In this document: positions 40,167 to 49,976 of the stretch, in pieces | How the letters are laid out: each line of letters begins with the position of its first letter | Numbering within the stretch: the stretch's first letter is position 1 | NCBI RefSeq assembly: GCF_009761395.1 | Contig: NZ_LEKN01000001.1 | Span: 248,001 to 312,000, forward strand | Source: Ursidibacter maritimus | Lineage (GTDB): Bacteria > Pseudomonadota > Gammaproteobacteria > Enterobacterales > Pasteurellaceae | Direction: 5' to 3' | Length of the DNA: 64,000 nt | Made by a program: the position numbers and the translations under genes | The notes under the pieces: model-generated | Seen by the model: the letters and a program-made list of their open reading frames with translations, nothing else | Database searches by the model: none | What the model was told of the DNA's origin: nothing

Positions 40167-42569
40167 CTATGCCTTATACCAAATGCGTGTTTGATAATCA
40201 CGAATTGAGCGGTCAGAGCTGAAAGTACCTAGACGAGCAGTATTGAGAATGGTGGATTCTACCCAAGCGGTCTGATTTTGGTAACGTTTTGCAATTTCTT
40301 GCTGTGCTTGGCGGTAGCTTGCAAAATCCGCCAATACGCAGAAATAATCGTGATGAAGCATATCGTTCACTAAGGCTTCAAAACGCTCTGTTTCGCCATC
40401 AGAGAAAGTACCATCTGCAAGTGCATCAATCGCTTTACGCAAGGTTTCATCTTGCTCGTAATAGCGTTTAGAGACATATCCTTCTGTGCGTAATTGGCGA
40501 ACAGAATCAACGGTATGGCCGAAAATAACCACATTTTCTTCCCCTGCGTATTCTGCAATTTCTACATTAGCACCATCTAATGTCCCCAATGTAATTGCAC
40601 CGTTTAGTGCCAATTTCATATTCCCTGTACCCGATGCTTCTTTACCTGCAAGGGAAATTTGCTCGGAAACATCTGCAGCCGGGATAATTTTTTCTGCCAA
40701 GCTCACTCGGTAATCAGGTAAGAAAGCAACTTGCAGCTTACCCTGCATATCAGGATCACTATTGATAACCTTAGCAACACCGTTTATCGCTTGGATAATC
40801 TGTTTTGCCATAAAATAGCCGGGTGCAGCTTTTCCTGCAAAAATAAAGACTCTCGGTACACATTCCTGAGCAGGATTTGCCTTTAATTCTTGATAAGTCG
40901 CAATAATATTGAGTAAGTTTAAATGCTGACGTTTATATTCGTGGAAACGTTTAATTTGAACGTCAAATATCGCATTTTCATTCACTTTTAAGCCGATAGT
41001 TTCTTGAATAACTTGAGCTAACACTTGTTTATTTTGCTGTTTGATTTGGCGATAAGCGGTCTGGAATTGCGGATCTTTTGCAAGTGGCTCAATTTGGCGT
41101 AGTAATTCAAGATCTTTTGTCCAATCCCCTTGAATATGTTGATCTAATAACTGACTTAACGCAGGGTTAGATTGACGAATCCAACGGCGAGGGGTAATAC
41201 CATTAGTCACATTGTGGAAACGTCCTTTAAATAAACGAGCATAGGCAGGGAAAAGATCGCTTACCACCAAATCAGAGTGAATTTGTGCCACTCCATTTAC
41301 TGCAAAAGAGCCAACAACACATAAATTTGCCATTCTGACTTTATTATTCATTAAAACGGCGGTTTCTTGCCACGCTTGGCTAAATTCATCTTCACTAAAT
41401 TCGGCTTTAACCTGTTGATAAAGCTCGTTATTGATACGATCAATGATAATTAAATGGCGTGGTAGCATTTTAGCTAACAAAGGCTGATCCCACTGCTCAA
41501 GGGCTTCAGGCAATAATGTGTGGTTGGTATAAGCAAAGGTTTTTGAACAGATCGCCCATGCATCTTCCCAATGGAGTTGATGTTGATCGAGTAATACACG
41601 CATTAACTCAGGAATCGCAATAGCTGGGTGAGTATCATTCAGCTGAATGACTTCAAATTCAGGGAGCTGTTGTAAGCTACGACCTTTCGCTAAATGCTCT
41701 CGTAAAATATCAGCAATTGAGCAAGCACAATGGAAATATTGTTGCATTAAACGAAGTTCTTTACCTTCTTGGTGATTATCGTTCGGGTAGAGCACTTTAG
41801 TTAATTTGGACGCATCGACCACTTTACTTTCCGCCAGTAAATAGTCGCCATCATTAAATTGGGCTAAATCAAAAGCGGTTTCACTATATCCTTGCCATAA
41901 ACGCAACGGCTGTTGTACGCCTTTATAGCCAACAACAGGTAAATCAAATGCTTCACCGCAGATAGTCCACGCAGGCTGCCATTCATAGCGATCATCGCCA
42001 CAATGTAAAACTTCCCCAGCAAATCCAACCGTTTGCTGTAATTCAGGGCGATGATGTTGTTGTAAATAGAAATCTCGATTCCACCCATCACCTGTTTCTC
42101 GTTGTTCGCCCGTTGAACCAAAACCCTGTTTAAATAAACCGTATTGATAATGTAAACCGTAGCCAACCGCAGGTTGAGCAAGGCTCGCCATTGAATCTAA
42201 ATAACAAGCGGCTAAACGTCCTAAACCACCATTACCTAATGATGGATCGCGTTCTTGTTCTAGTACGTCCACCAAATTTTGACCATATTTGGCTAATAAG
42301 CTCTCAGCGTCTTGATAAACGCCCAAGCTCATTAAGTTATTACCCAGTAAGCGACCGATTAAAAATTCCATTGAGAGATAATTAACCTTACGAGTATTTG
42401 TAAGCGGTGCGTTTTTAGGGAAATTTTGCAAAATAGCTTGTTGGCTAATTTGTGCAATAAATTGATACCACATCGTTGTGGAAAGATCTTTAGGCTGTAA
42501 AGAAAGGCGTTCACAATATTCGTGTAATGCTTGCTCTGCCATTGTTTGAAAGGAAGTTAAGTTCGTCAT
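40167..42569 (-). CDS. malP: Maltodextrin phosphorylase
   Basis: Phosphorolyses maltodextrins or glycogen ends to glucose 1-phosphate. It is 800 residues from the ATG at 42569 (MTNLTSFQTMAEQAL), preceded by GGAGA; an upstream extension of 38 codons has no support. The PLP lysine is in EASGTGNMKLALNGA near residue 640; NGGLGRLAACYLDS and HNVTNGITPRRW are intact. Length and sequence are closer to E. coli MalP (797) than GlgP (815). malT lies 1.8 kb away and a MalT-box candidate lies upstream. Confidence 0.9.
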   Translation of the reverse strand: MTNLTSFQTMAEQALHEYCERLSLQPKDLSTTMWYQFIAQISQQAILQNFPKNAPLTNTRKVNYLSMEFLIGRLLGNNLMSLGVYQDAESLLAKYGQNLVDVLEQERDPSLGNGGLGRLAACYLDSMASLAQPAVGYGLHYQYGLFKQGFGSTGEQRETGDGWNRDFYLQQHHRPELQQTVGFAGEVLHCGDDRYEWQPAWTICGEAFDLPVVGYKGVQQPLRLWQGYSETAFDLAQFNDGDYLLAESKVVDASKLTKVLYPNDNHQEGKELRLMQQYFHCACSIADILREHLAKGRSLQQLPEFEVIQLNDTHPAIAIPELMRVLLDQHQLHWEDAWAICSKTFAYTNHTLLPEALEQWDQPLLAKMLPRHLIIIDRINNELYQQVKAEFSEDEFSQAWQETAVLMNNKVRMANLCVVGSFAVNGVAQIHSDLVVSDLFPAYARLFKGRFHNVTNGITPRRWIRQSNPALSQLLDQHIQGDWTKDLELLRQIEPLAKDPQFQTAYRQIKQQNKQVLAQVIQETIGLKVNENAIFDVQIKRFHEYKRQHLNLLNIIATYQELKANPAQECVPRVFIFAGKAAPGYFMAKQIIQAINGVAKVINSDPDMQGKLQVAFLPDYRVSLAEKIIPAADVSEQISLAGKEASGTGNMKLALNGAITLGTLDGANVEIAEYAGEENVVIFGHTVDSVRQLRTEGYVSKRYYEQDETLRKAIDALADGTFSDGETERFEALVNDMLHHDYFCVLADFASYRQAQQEIAKRYQNQTAWVESTILNTARLGTFSSDRSIRDYQTRIWYKA

Positions 42570-42627
42570 TTCAGATCTCCAAATAAAATTATTTTCACTA
42601 TTATTCTTTACTCTCCATTGAGATAAA

Positions 42628-42633
42628 TCATCC
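42628..42633 (-). promoter_or_regulatory. MalT-box candidate upstream of malP
   Basis: On the minus strand this reads GGATGA, the core of the MalT box (GGGGA[TG]GAGG), about 25 bases upstream of an AT-rich -10-like AATAAT and 59 bases before the malP start. A single short core is weak evidence on its own, but the product and the nearby malT make it plausible. Confidence 0.35.
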
Positions 42634-42671
42634 TTTTGGCTGTCACTGGAGTATGAAGTCAGAGTAGGAAA

Positions 42672-42710
42672 AAACCATAGCACCGCTGAGTAATTACGAT
42701 GCTATGGTTT
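42672..42710 (-). terminator. Terminator of the 56-residue gene
   Basis: AAACCATAGCA and TGCTATGGTTT form 11-base arms with a 17-base loop; on the minus strand a run of T follows. It lies 13 bases past the small gene's stop. Confidence 0.75.
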
Positions 42711-42722
42711 TATATTTTTTGC

Positions 42723-42893
42723 CTATTTATCTTCTTTTACATCTTTAGGCTCGTTCTTTTTTTCAGGTTCAGGGTCAAATTTGACAACAGGTACGCAACC
42801 ACGACAAGCCCCAGCATCAACGCCTAAATCTTTGCAAAGTTGGTTATATTTATCGAGTAATTTCCGAAAGAAATTTTTGTTTTCTGTTGTCAT
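42723..42893 (-). CDS. Small conserved protein (56 aa)
   Basis: 56 residues starting MTTENKNFFRKLLDKYNQLC, followed by a CRGCVPVVKFDPEPE core and a charged tail rich in Glu and Lys. Three cysteines are present, two in CRGC. It resembles a short Pasteurellaceae-wide hypothetical family (DUF5363-like, from memory). It has its own terminator and an AGGAAAATG start context. The function is unknown. Confidence 0.75.
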   Translation of the reverse strand: MTTENKNFFRKLLDKYNQLCKDLGVDAGACRGCVPVVKFDPEPEKKNEPKDVKEDK

Positions 42894-43072
42894 TTTCCTG
42901 TTCCTAATGCGTTTTAACTTTTAAACGATAACGCCTATCCATCATACAGAGTAATCTTCCACAGTTGCCAATACCATAGGTTAAAGCAGCAAAATAAACA
43001 ATGGTTGCGGCGACAATGCAGACATTGTACCATACAAAAAAACGGCAAATAACAGTAACTAAAGGAAACATT

Positions 43073-44140
43073 TTGAACGAATTGATCTTTACCTTAGAAC
43101 CCGAAGATAACGCTCGCTTACAATCACTCTGCGGTGCTTTTGATGAAAACCTCGCACTAATCGAAAAAAGTTTTAATCTTATTATTGCTCGCCACGCATT
43201 TACCTTTACCTTACAACCTCAAGAAGAAAATCACTACTCTCCGTCACTATTGCAAAATAGTGCCAAACTTATTCAGCAGCTCTATGCAGAAACCGCACCA
43301 CTAAAAGGAAAAATTAAAGAGTTGGACTTAGAAGATGTACATATGGCAATTCAAGAAAGTCGAATGTTGTTACAAGGTCAGTGGCAATCATCGGGTTATG
43401 AAATTGCGATTAAAACCAAAAGGGGAGTCATTAAACCTAGAGGCGAACACCAACAAGCCTATTTACGCAATATTTTAAACCACGATATTAGCTTTGGTAT
43501 TGGGCCTGCAGGAACGGGGAAAACATTTTTGGCGGTTGCTGCGGCGGTAGAATCGTTGGAACGCCAAGAAATTCGCCGTATTCTGCTCACTCGCCCAGCG
43601 GTTGAAGCAGGTGAAAAACTTGGCTTTTTACCGGGCGATCTCGGACAAAAAATTGAGCCTTATTTACGCCCACTGTACGATGCCCTATTTGAAATGCTAG
43701 GCTTTGAACGTGCACAAAAACTAATGGAGCGAAATGTTATCGAAATCGCACCGCTTGCCTATATGCGTGGTCGAACGCTCAACGATGCTTTTATCATTTT
43801 AGATGAAAGCCAAAATACCACCATTGAACAGATGAAAATGTTTTTAACCCGTATCGGTTTTAATTCTAAAGCAGTGATCACAGGGGATGTAACTCAGGTG
43901 GATTTACCCCGTAGCCAAAAATCAGGCTTAAAGCACGCAATGGAAGTGCTTGGCAATGTTGAGGAGTTAAGTTTTAACTATTTTGATAGCCACGATATTG
44001 TTCGCCACCCTGTTGTCGCCAAAATTGTCCAAGCCTACGACAAATGGGAGGCGGAAGATGAAATTCGTAAAGAAGAAAAACGCCAAGCGAAGTTGGCGTT
44101 AGAGCAACAGAAAATTTTAGAACAGGCGGAGTTGCTGTAA
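43073..44140 (+). CDS. ybeZ: PhoH-family ATPase (YbeZ-like)
   Basis: 355 residues from a TTG start at 43073, chosen because AAAGGA precedes it and family similarity begins at NELIFTLEPEDN; an ATG frame extends 24 codons upstream over unconvincing sequence. The N-terminal KH-like region is followed by the PhoH ATPase: Walker A GIGPAGTGKTFLA near residue 145, TRPAVEAGEKLGFLPGD, and Walker B DAFIILDESQNTT. In E. coli it pairs with the rRNA endonuclease YbeY. No ybeY follows here. Confidence 0.92.
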   Translation: MNELIFTLEPEDNARLQSLCGAFDENLALIEKSFNLIIARHAFTFTLQPQEENHYSPSLLQNSAKLIQQLYAETAPLKGKIKELDLEDVHMAIQESRMLLQGQWQSSGYEIAIKTKRGVIKPRGEHQQAYLRNILNHDISFGIGPAGTGKTFLAVAAAVESLERQEIRRILLTRPAVEAGEKLGFLPGDLGQKIEPYLRPLYDALFEMLGFERAQKLMERNVIEIAPLAYMRGRTLNDAFIILDESQNTTIEQMKMFLTRIGFNSKAVITGDVTQVDLPRSQKSGLKHAMEVLGNVEELSFNYFDSHDIVRHPVVAKIVQAYDKWEAEDEIRKEEKRQAKLALEQQKILEQAELL

Positions 44141-44178
44141 ATCCGATATTATGTAGTCATTGCACAAAATAAAAGATA

Positions 44179-44364
44179 CTCTCTCCCGTTTACGGGAGAG
44201 AGACAGCTCAAAAATGCGTTCAGCAATTTTGAGCAGAGAGAGGGCAAACAAGCGGTAACTTTTTACCACTTTTTCACAAATTTACCATCCTTTGCCCTCT
44301 CCCTGATTTGCCGTTCTGAACGAACGTCAAATCTTCCCTCTCCCGCAAGCGGGCGAGGGGAGAT
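44179..44364. repeat. Nested hairpin repeat between ybeZ and malT
   Basis: The gap holds several inverted repeats in a row: CTCTCTCCCGT/ACGGGAGAGAG (44179-44202), GCTCAAAA/TTTTGAGC (44206-44234), a GAGGGCAAA (about 44239) / TTTGCCCTC (44291) long-range pair enclosing a USS, GATTTG/CAAATC with CGTTC/GAACG inside (44304-44333), and CCCTCTCCCGC/GCGGGCGAGGG (44336-44360). It would fold into a large branched structure and looks like a composite dispersed repeat of the kind seen downstream of genes in this family. It may also terminate both flanking genes. Confidence 0.65.
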
Positions 44365-44398
44365 TGTGTAACGGTTACATAATTCTGAAAACTCCGTC

Positions 44399-47113
44399 CT
44401 AATACCCCATCATTCGCAACAAACTACGGGTGTATTCAATCGCCTCACTACGATTACTCACGCCAATTTTTTGGTATAGATTACGAATGTGGGTTTTAAT
44501 AGTGGTGATCGCCACCACTAATTCTTGGCAAATTTGCTCGTTGCTATATCCCGAATAAATCAGCCCTAACACTTGCCATTCCCGTTGGGTAAGCGGGCTG
44601 ATCTTCAATAATTCTGGCACTTGTGGGTTTTCCAACAAGCTCTTCACAAAGGCTTCATCAAAATGAGCGGTTTTGTGGCGATTATGTTGGTTGATACTGC
44701 GTAAAATAAATTGTGCTTTATGGGTCGAAAGCTCATCAAGTACATTAAGCTGTAATAATTGACGAATTTGTTGTGCAACTAAATCCCCTTCAATCACAAA
44801 CGCACTAATAAAGTTAGTTTGCTGGCTCAAATTAAGTGCTTGAATAAGATCTCGTTGGGCTAAATCTGGCTTACCTTGCAAGTAATACAAGCGATTGCGC
44901 AAAATTAACGCACGTTGGCTATCGCTGACTAAATTAAAAATAGCCGTGGTTTTTAACAAACTATTTAAAATTCGTAATGCTTGCTCATAATCTTCCCGCA
45001 ATAAATAGCAACGAGCAATGTTACGCCATTGACGTTGAGTAAAGTGATTATGTTCTTGAGCAGGGAAATGTGCCTGAGCCAACCAACTTTCCAAATGTTG
45101 CGTATCACCTTTCATTTGCCAATAAATCAGCTGCACTTCATCAATGGCGGTAACCCAATCTTTATGGGGCGAGCTTCGAGCAAGTAAACTACGACAATGC
45201 TCGATTAAACGCTCTGCATTATTGAGATCGCCTTTAGTTAAAGAACTTTTAGCTAATAACGCCAAACATTGAACTTGCTCTTCTTCATTCTCAAGTAATT
45301 CAATCCCCGCATTTGCCATCGCTTCTGTTTGGTCCAAATGATGCCATTCCCATAAAATTTGCCCTTTTAAACGGAGCAAAAATTCATTCATCGGAATTTG
45401 ATGAAAATCGTTAGTCTGTTGCGTGGTTTCTTTCAATAAATCATAAGCAGATTGCCAAAAACCTTGTGCAGAAAGAATTTCAGACTGTTGTAATCTCGAC
45501 CACAGCCAATGGTGATAAGCCCGTTGTTGAGTGGCTAATTTTTCTACTTGTTGCATTATCTGCAAGCCATCTTTTAAATAACCACGACAATGTTGTGCCT
45601 CACCAATAACAGACTTCGCTACAATTTGTGCATAGTTAAATTCTGATGGCAAATTATTTAATGCTTGAGTTGCCAATAAATAGGCTTGTTCTTCATCACC
45701 ATTATTGATAGCAACCTGAGCCCGCAACGCATCAAATCGCCCTTGAAAACTCTCTGTAAGCGGTGCTTTTGGCTGAAATTTTTGCAAAATACCCAATACG
45801 TCTTGATAACGATGCTGACTCTGTGCCAACCACGCTTTTAACAACACCAAATTCTCATCACGCCATAAAAATTCTGAAGGTAAATGGGTTAAACAATCTT
45901 CCAGTAATTTTAATTGCCCTTGATGAAACAGAGACCAACCATTTTCTTGTAAAATACGGTAAAGCGTTTCAGGGTTATCTAGCATTTGAGCGTGATATAA
46001 GGCTTCCGAGCCATAGCCCAATTTTAACCAAACCATTGATGCCGTTTGATGAAGTTGTTGCCACTCATTCGGTAATTCTAAACGGCAACTTTGAGCTAAA
46101 TAGGAGGCTAAAATCGGGTGAAATTTCCACCAGATTTCGCCATCATCTTGGATTAAACGCTGAATAAATAAGCCTTGTTTCTCCAAATCATCAAGTTTTT
46201 TAACACCATTTTCATCTTTCGTCAGTGCTAAGACCAATTTTTCATTCATTGAACGTAAAATGGCACAGCGTTGCATAAACTGTTTCACTTCAGGTTCAAC
46301 ATAATGGAAAACTTCTTCATTTAAATAATCGGCAATATGTAACTGATTGAGTTTACTTAATAATTTTTCAGGAAAATGAATTAACTCACTATTTTGCTTA
46401 ATCGCTAAAATCATTAACTGTAAGGCGGTTGCCCAACCTTCTACACGTTCACACAGCGAAAATACAATCTCATCACTTAAAGTTTCATTTAATTTTTGCT
46501 CAAAAAACTGACGAGTTTCATTAGGCGTAAATGCCAACTGATGAACATCAATTTCCAATAATTTATCGTGAATACGCAAATTAGTAATACTCAGTGGCGG
46601 CGTAAGACGAGAGAGCAAAATCAAGCTCATGGTATTTGGTTGATGCTTTAACCAAAAACGCAAGGCATCGTGAATTTCACTATTTTCAATGAGATGATAG
46701 TCATCAATAATCAGATAAAAATGGGATTGCACTTGATCTAATTGTGCTAATAATCGACCAAAATAATCGATTAAACTGTTTTGATAGCCAATATCTTGTA
46801 ACGAAATCCCCGTTGCTTTGGCTAACGCAGATGCGAAATAATGTGAGAATTGCTCCGCTTTATTATCACTTTCGTCTAGAGTAAACCACGCCAACGGAAT
46901 ATTTTTGGCTAATAAACGATTTTTCCATTGGGAAAGTAAAGTTGTTTTGCCATAGCCTGCTGGGGCAGTAATTAAGGTAAGTGGATAGGATTTCGCTTGA
47001 TCTAATAGACGCAACAATGCAACTCGTTCAACTCCTTGTAATTGAGATTGCAAAATCGGTGGCGACTGACTTGATATTAGTTTTGTTGGAATTAACTTAG
47101 TAACAATTTGCAT
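44399..47113 (-). CDS. malT: Maltose regulon activator MalT
   Basis: A 904-residue ATP- and maltotriose-dependent LuxR/LAL-type activator. Walker A APAGYGKTTLLSQW lies near residue 55, Walker B FYLIIDDYHLI near 130, a long TPR-like helical region fills about 400-800, and the C-terminal LuxR helix-turn-helix (LTQREWQVLGLIYSGYSNEQI) ends the protein. The malP gene 1.8 kb away is a likely target. A USS inside encodes ILQKFQPKAPL. Confidence 0.95.
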   Translation of the reverse strand: MQIVTKLIPTKLISSQSPPILQSQLQGVERVALLRLLDQAKSYPLTLITAPAGYGKTTLLSQWKNRLLAKNIPLAWFTLDESDNKAEQFSHYFASALAKATGISLQDIGYQNSLIDYFGRLLAQLDQVQSHFYLIIDDYHLIENSEIHDALRFWLKHQPNTMSLILLSRLTPPLSITNLRIHDKLLEIDVHQLAFTPNETRQFFEQKLNETLSDEIVFSLCERVEGWATALQLMILAIKQNSELIHFPEKLLSKLNQLHIADYLNEEVFHYVEPEVKQFMQRCAILRSMNEKLVLALTKDENGVKKLDDLEKQGLFIQRLIQDDGEIWWKFHPILASYLAQSCRLELPNEWQQLHQTASMVWLKLGYGSEALYHAQMLDNPETLYRILQENGWSLFHQGQLKLLEDCLTHLPSEFLWRDENLVLLKAWLAQSQHRYQDVLGILQKFQPKAPLTESFQGRFDALRAQVAINNGDEEQAYLLATQALNNLPSEFNYAQIVAKSVIGEAQHCRGYLKDGLQIMQQVEKLATQQRAYHHWLWSRLQQSEILSAQGFWQSAYDLLKETTQQTNDFHQIPMNEFLLRLKGQILWEWHHLDQTEAMANAGIELLENEEEQVQCLALLAKSSLTKGDLNNAERLIEHCRSLLARSSPHKDWVTAIDEVQLIYWQMKGDTQHLESWLAQAHFPAQEHNHFTQRQWRNIARCYLLREDYEQALRILNSLLKTTAIFNLVSDSQRALILRNRLYYLQGKPDLAQRDLIQALNLSQQTNFISAFVIEGDLVAQQIRQLLQLNVLDELSTHKAQFILRSINQHNRHKTAHFDEAFVKSLLENPQVPELLKISPLTQREWQVLGLIYSGYSNEQICQELVVAITTIKTHIRNLYQKIGVSNRSEAIEYTRSLLRMMGY

Positions 47114-47550
47114 CCTGTTCTCCTATCCATAAGCGGCAGGATTTTAGCAAAGTTTTGCGGTTTATGGAGTATGTATCGCTTAAACTTTCAGATTTCTGGC
47201 GATTCTTAATTGGTTATATTTAATAAACAGACCCAAGCAGTGTGCCCCTACTAGATGAGATAAAATTTTTTATACGTATATTCTAATGGCACGAGAGTAA
47301 CCCTCTCGTGCCAAAATATTTTTTAGGGTTGTAAAACATAGATGAATAGGCTGGATTTAGACCAAGTAAAATAGGAACAATAATTCAAAAAGTTTATGGA
47401 ATCTCTTGATTTACAATAAGTTATTTTTATTCTAGAGCGATATAATCTAACAAATAAAGGATAATTTTTGTCAATAATCGGTATTTTGTTGTAATTTTTG
47501 GGGACTAGGTACGTCCAATAGATAGATTATACTGCGATGAGGAGATCATA
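47114..47550. other. 437-base gap between malT and msrP
   Basis: There is no coding sequence I can support. It holds a USS near 47132, a hairpin at 47288-47312, a TATAAT-like -10 (about 47450) and the msrP ribosome binding site (GAGGAG, 47538). The divergent malT and msrP promoters must lie here. Confidence 0.5.
47288..47312. repeat. Intergenic hairpin
   Basis: GGCACGAGA and TCTCGTGCC form perfect 9-base arms around a seven-base loop. It resembles the CTCGTG-containing hairpin at 22728. Confidence 0.55.
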
Positions 47551-48504
47551 ATGAAAAAATTAACTGAAAATGATGTTACCCCTGAAGATATTTTTTATCA
47601 ACGCCGTAAAATTATTACTGCAATGGGGCTGGGTGCGGCTACAACGATGTTACCTAATATCAGCTTAGCGGAGAGTAATAACACGTTGAAAAAATTAGAT
47701 TTTAAAGCAGCTGGTAAAAGTGATTTGATCCTAACTCCAGAGAATAAAGTGACGGGCTATAATAATTTTTATGAGTTTGGCGTTGATAAAGGCTCGCCTG
47801 CACAGTATGCGAAAGATTTTAAGGTTGATCCTTGGACAGTTGAAATCGGTGGTGAAGTAGAAAATCCATTTACCTTAGATTATAACCAGCTATTCACACA
47901 ATTTCCGTTAGAAGAACGTATTTATCGTTTTCGTTGTGTTGAAGCCTGGTCAATGGTTGTGCCTTGGATTGGCTTCGAATTGAATAAACTGCTTGCTAAA
48001 GCAAAGCCAATGAGCCGAGCTAAATATGTCGTATTTCATACCTTGTACGATCCTGAACAAATGCCAGGGCAAAAAAACCGTTTCTTTGGTGGTGGTATTG
48101 ATTATCCGTATGTGGAAGGCTTAACGCTTGCAGAAGCTATGCATCCATTAACCTTAATGTCCGTTGGCTTATACGGAAAAGCCTTACCGCCACAAAACGG
48201 TGCTCCAATTCGTTTAGTGGTGCCTTGGAAGTATGGCTTTAAGAACATTAAATCCATTGTAAAAATTACGCTTTCAGAAACTCGCCCACAAACTACGTGG
48301 GAAAAATTAGCACCACAAGAATATGGTTTTTATGCCAATGTTAATCCGAATGTTGATCACCCACGTTGGTCACAAGCGTCTGAACGAGTGATCGGCTCTG
48401 GTGGTTTATTAAGCGTTAAACGTCAACCTACGTTAATGTTTAATGGTTATGAGCAAGAAGTCGCTCATCTATATAAAGGTTTAGATTTAAGGGTAAATTA
48501 CTAA
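47551..48504 (+). CDS. msrP: Methionine sulfoxide reductase MsrP (molybdenum subunit)
   Basis: Periplasmic molybdopterin enzyme that repairs oxidised methionines in envelope proteins. It is 317 residues. A Tat-type signal is seen ([18 protein letters not shown], residues 17-35). The Mo-ligating cysteine is in [15 protein letters not shown], and the cofactor-binding [20 protein letters not shown] is present. The stop overlaps the msrQ start by one base. Confidence 0.96.
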   Translation: MKKLTENDVTPEDIFYQRRKIITAMGLGAATTMLPNISLAESNNTLKKLDFKAAGKSDLILTPENKVTGYNNFYEFGVDKGSPAQYAKDFKVDPWTVEIGGEVENPFTLDYNQLFTQFPLEERIYRFRCVEAWSMVVPWIGFELNKLLAKAKPMSRAKYVVFHTLYDPEQMPGQKNRFFGGGIDYPYVEGLTLAEAMHPLTLMSVGLYGKALPPQNGAPIRLVVPWKYGFKNIKSIVKITLSETRPQTTWEKLAPQEYGFYANVNPNVDHPRWSQASERVIGSGGLLSVKRQPTLMFNGYEQEVAHLYKGLDLRVNY

Positions 48505-49097
48505 TGCTGACACTATATAGAGTGATAATCCATTTGGGGTGTTTTGCCCCATTTGTTTGGCTGGCTTCAGTATTGTTATCTGAAAATGAAACCGCTTTAG
48601 GTGCAGATCCTATAAAAGAAATTGAGCATTTTCTTGGTTATACCGCCATTGTTATTTTCTGTATTATGTTTTTATTAGGGATTGTTTTACAGTTAGTCAA
48701 TAAAAACCAATATCAGATTTTACGTCGTCCACTGGGATTATGGGCATTCTTTTATGCGTTACTTCACGTTGCTAGTTATCTAGCTTTAGAGCTGAATTTT
48801 GATTTCACCTTATTCTTCGAGGAATTAGTGGAGCGTCCCTACTTAATCTTTGGTGGTATCGCATTTATTATCTTGCTCATAATGGCTATAACGTCCCTGC
48901 CTTCAATTAAAAATGCTCTGGGTAAAAAATGGTTTACGATTCATCAGTTTGCTTATTTAGCTATTATCAGTGCAGGTATTCACTATTATTGGTCGGTAAA
49001 AAGTATTACGCTTGAGCCAATCATCATTGGTGCCATCATTACTTTGATTGTCGTTTGGCGATACCTTAGCCGATATATTTTACCTTCTCACCGTTAA
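48504..49097 (+). CDS. msrQ: Heme-binding membrane subunit MsrQ
   Basis: A 197-residue inner membrane cytochrome b-type protein that passes quinone electrons to MsrP. It has six hydrophobic segments. Conserved histidines in the FYALLHVASYL and HQFAYLAIISAGIHYYW helices fit heme ligation. It is translationally coupled to msrP. Confidence 0.95.
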   Translation: MLTLYRVIIHLGCFAPFVWLASVLLSENETALGADPIKEIEHFLGYTAIVIFCIMFLLGIVLQLVNKNQYQILRRPLGLWAFFYALLHVASYLALELNFDFTLFFEELVERPYLIFGGIAFIILLIMAITSLPSIKNALGKKWFTIHQFAYLAIISAGIHYYWSVKSITLEPIIIGAIITLIVVWRYLSRYILPSHR

Positions 49098-49176
49098 GTA
49101 AATAGCGAGTGAATTTTAAGCTAACCATTTTTCTTTACTTTTCATTTGGTATTTTTGCGATATAATGCGATATAAG

Positions 49177-49189
49177 TTTCGGTTCGAAA
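49177..49189. promoter_or_regulatory. DeoR-type operator candidate upstream of the glmS-linked regulator
   Basis: TTTCG-GTT-CGAAA is a perfect palindrome with five-base arms, placed just after a TATAAT-like -10 (49161) and 17 bases before the regulator start. DeoR-family operators often contain TTTCG/TTCG half sites. Autoregulation is inferred. Confidence 0.45.
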
Positions 49190-49205
49190 GATAAATGAAA
49201 TAGAT

Positions 49206-49967
49206 ATGTCAAAACGAAATACGCAGCAACGTCGTCAAATTATCGCTAATATGGTACAAGAACAAGGTGAAGTCAGTGTTGAGAATCTGGCAACTTTGTT
49301 TGAAACCTCAGAAGTTACAATTCGCAAGGATTTAACCGCTTTGGAAGAAAGCGGTTTTTTATTGCGTCGCTATGGTGGAGCAATAAAAATTCCAACCGAG
49401 TTGATTGAAGAATCTCACGAACAACTTTCGAAACAAAAGTTAGCTATTGCTCAAGTCGCTGTTCAGCAGATTAGAGAACATAATCGCATTATTATTGATA
49501 GCGGAAGCACAACAGGTGCGTTAGTCAAAGTCTTAAACCAAACAGGTTTGGTGATTATGACCAATTCTTTAGCCTTGGCCAATGAATTAACCACCTTAGA
49601 ATGCGAACCTACGGTATTGATGACAGGGGGAACTTGGGATTCTCGTTCTGAATCTTTTCAAGGGAAGGTTGCCGAGCAAGTATTACGTTCTTACGACTTT
49701 GATCAACTTTTTATCGGTGCTGACGGCTTAGATCTTTTACGTGGAACAACAACCTTTAATGAACTTATCGGCTTAAGTCAAGTAATGGCAGAAGTAGCTC
49801 GAGAAGTGATTGTGTTGATTGAATCGCAAAAAATTGGGCGGAAAATGCCTAATTTAGAATTGCAATGGCAACAAATTGATAAATTGATTACAGATGACCA
49901 ACTTGCACCAGAGATTCAATTACAGATTGAGCAACAGGGCGTTGAAGTCATTCTTGCAAAAAATTAG
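49206..49967 (+). CDS. DeoR/GlpR-family regulator, probably of glmS
   Basis: 253 residues. The N-terminal DeoR helix-turn-helix (RRQIIANMVQEQGEVSVENL, then TSEVTIRKDLTALEESGFLLRRYGGA) is followed by the sugar-phosphate-sensing DeoRC domain (IIDSGSTTGALVK, TNSLALANEL, MTGGTWD, GADGLD). It lies 62 bases upstream of glmS on the same strand. The effector is probably an amino-sugar phosphate; this is inferred from context only. Confidence 0.88.
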   Translation: MSKRNTQQRRQIIANMVQEQGEVSVENLATLFETSEVTIRKDLTALEESGFLLRRYGGAIKIPTELIEESHEQLSKQKLAIAQVAVQQIREHNRIIIDSGSTTGALVKVLNQTGLVIMTNSLALANELTTLECEPTVLMTGGTWDSRSESFQGKVAEQVLRSYDFDQLFIGADGLDLLRGTTTFNELIGLSQVMAEVAREVIVLIESQKIGRKMPNLELQWQQIDKLITDDQLAPEIQLQIEQQGVEVILAKN

Positions 49968-49976
49968 TGGTTTCTG

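Noticed and set aside
42621-42636. Short identity AATCATCCTTTTG shared by 42626, 56140 (inverted) and, with a mismatch, 17451
   Set aside because: Too short to call a repeat; the copy at 42626 is better explained as a MalT-box core.
43001-43072. ATG start for ybeZ 24 codons upstream
   Set aside because: The extension has no ribosome binding site or family-like sequence; the TTG at 43073 has AAAGGA and starts where similarity begins.
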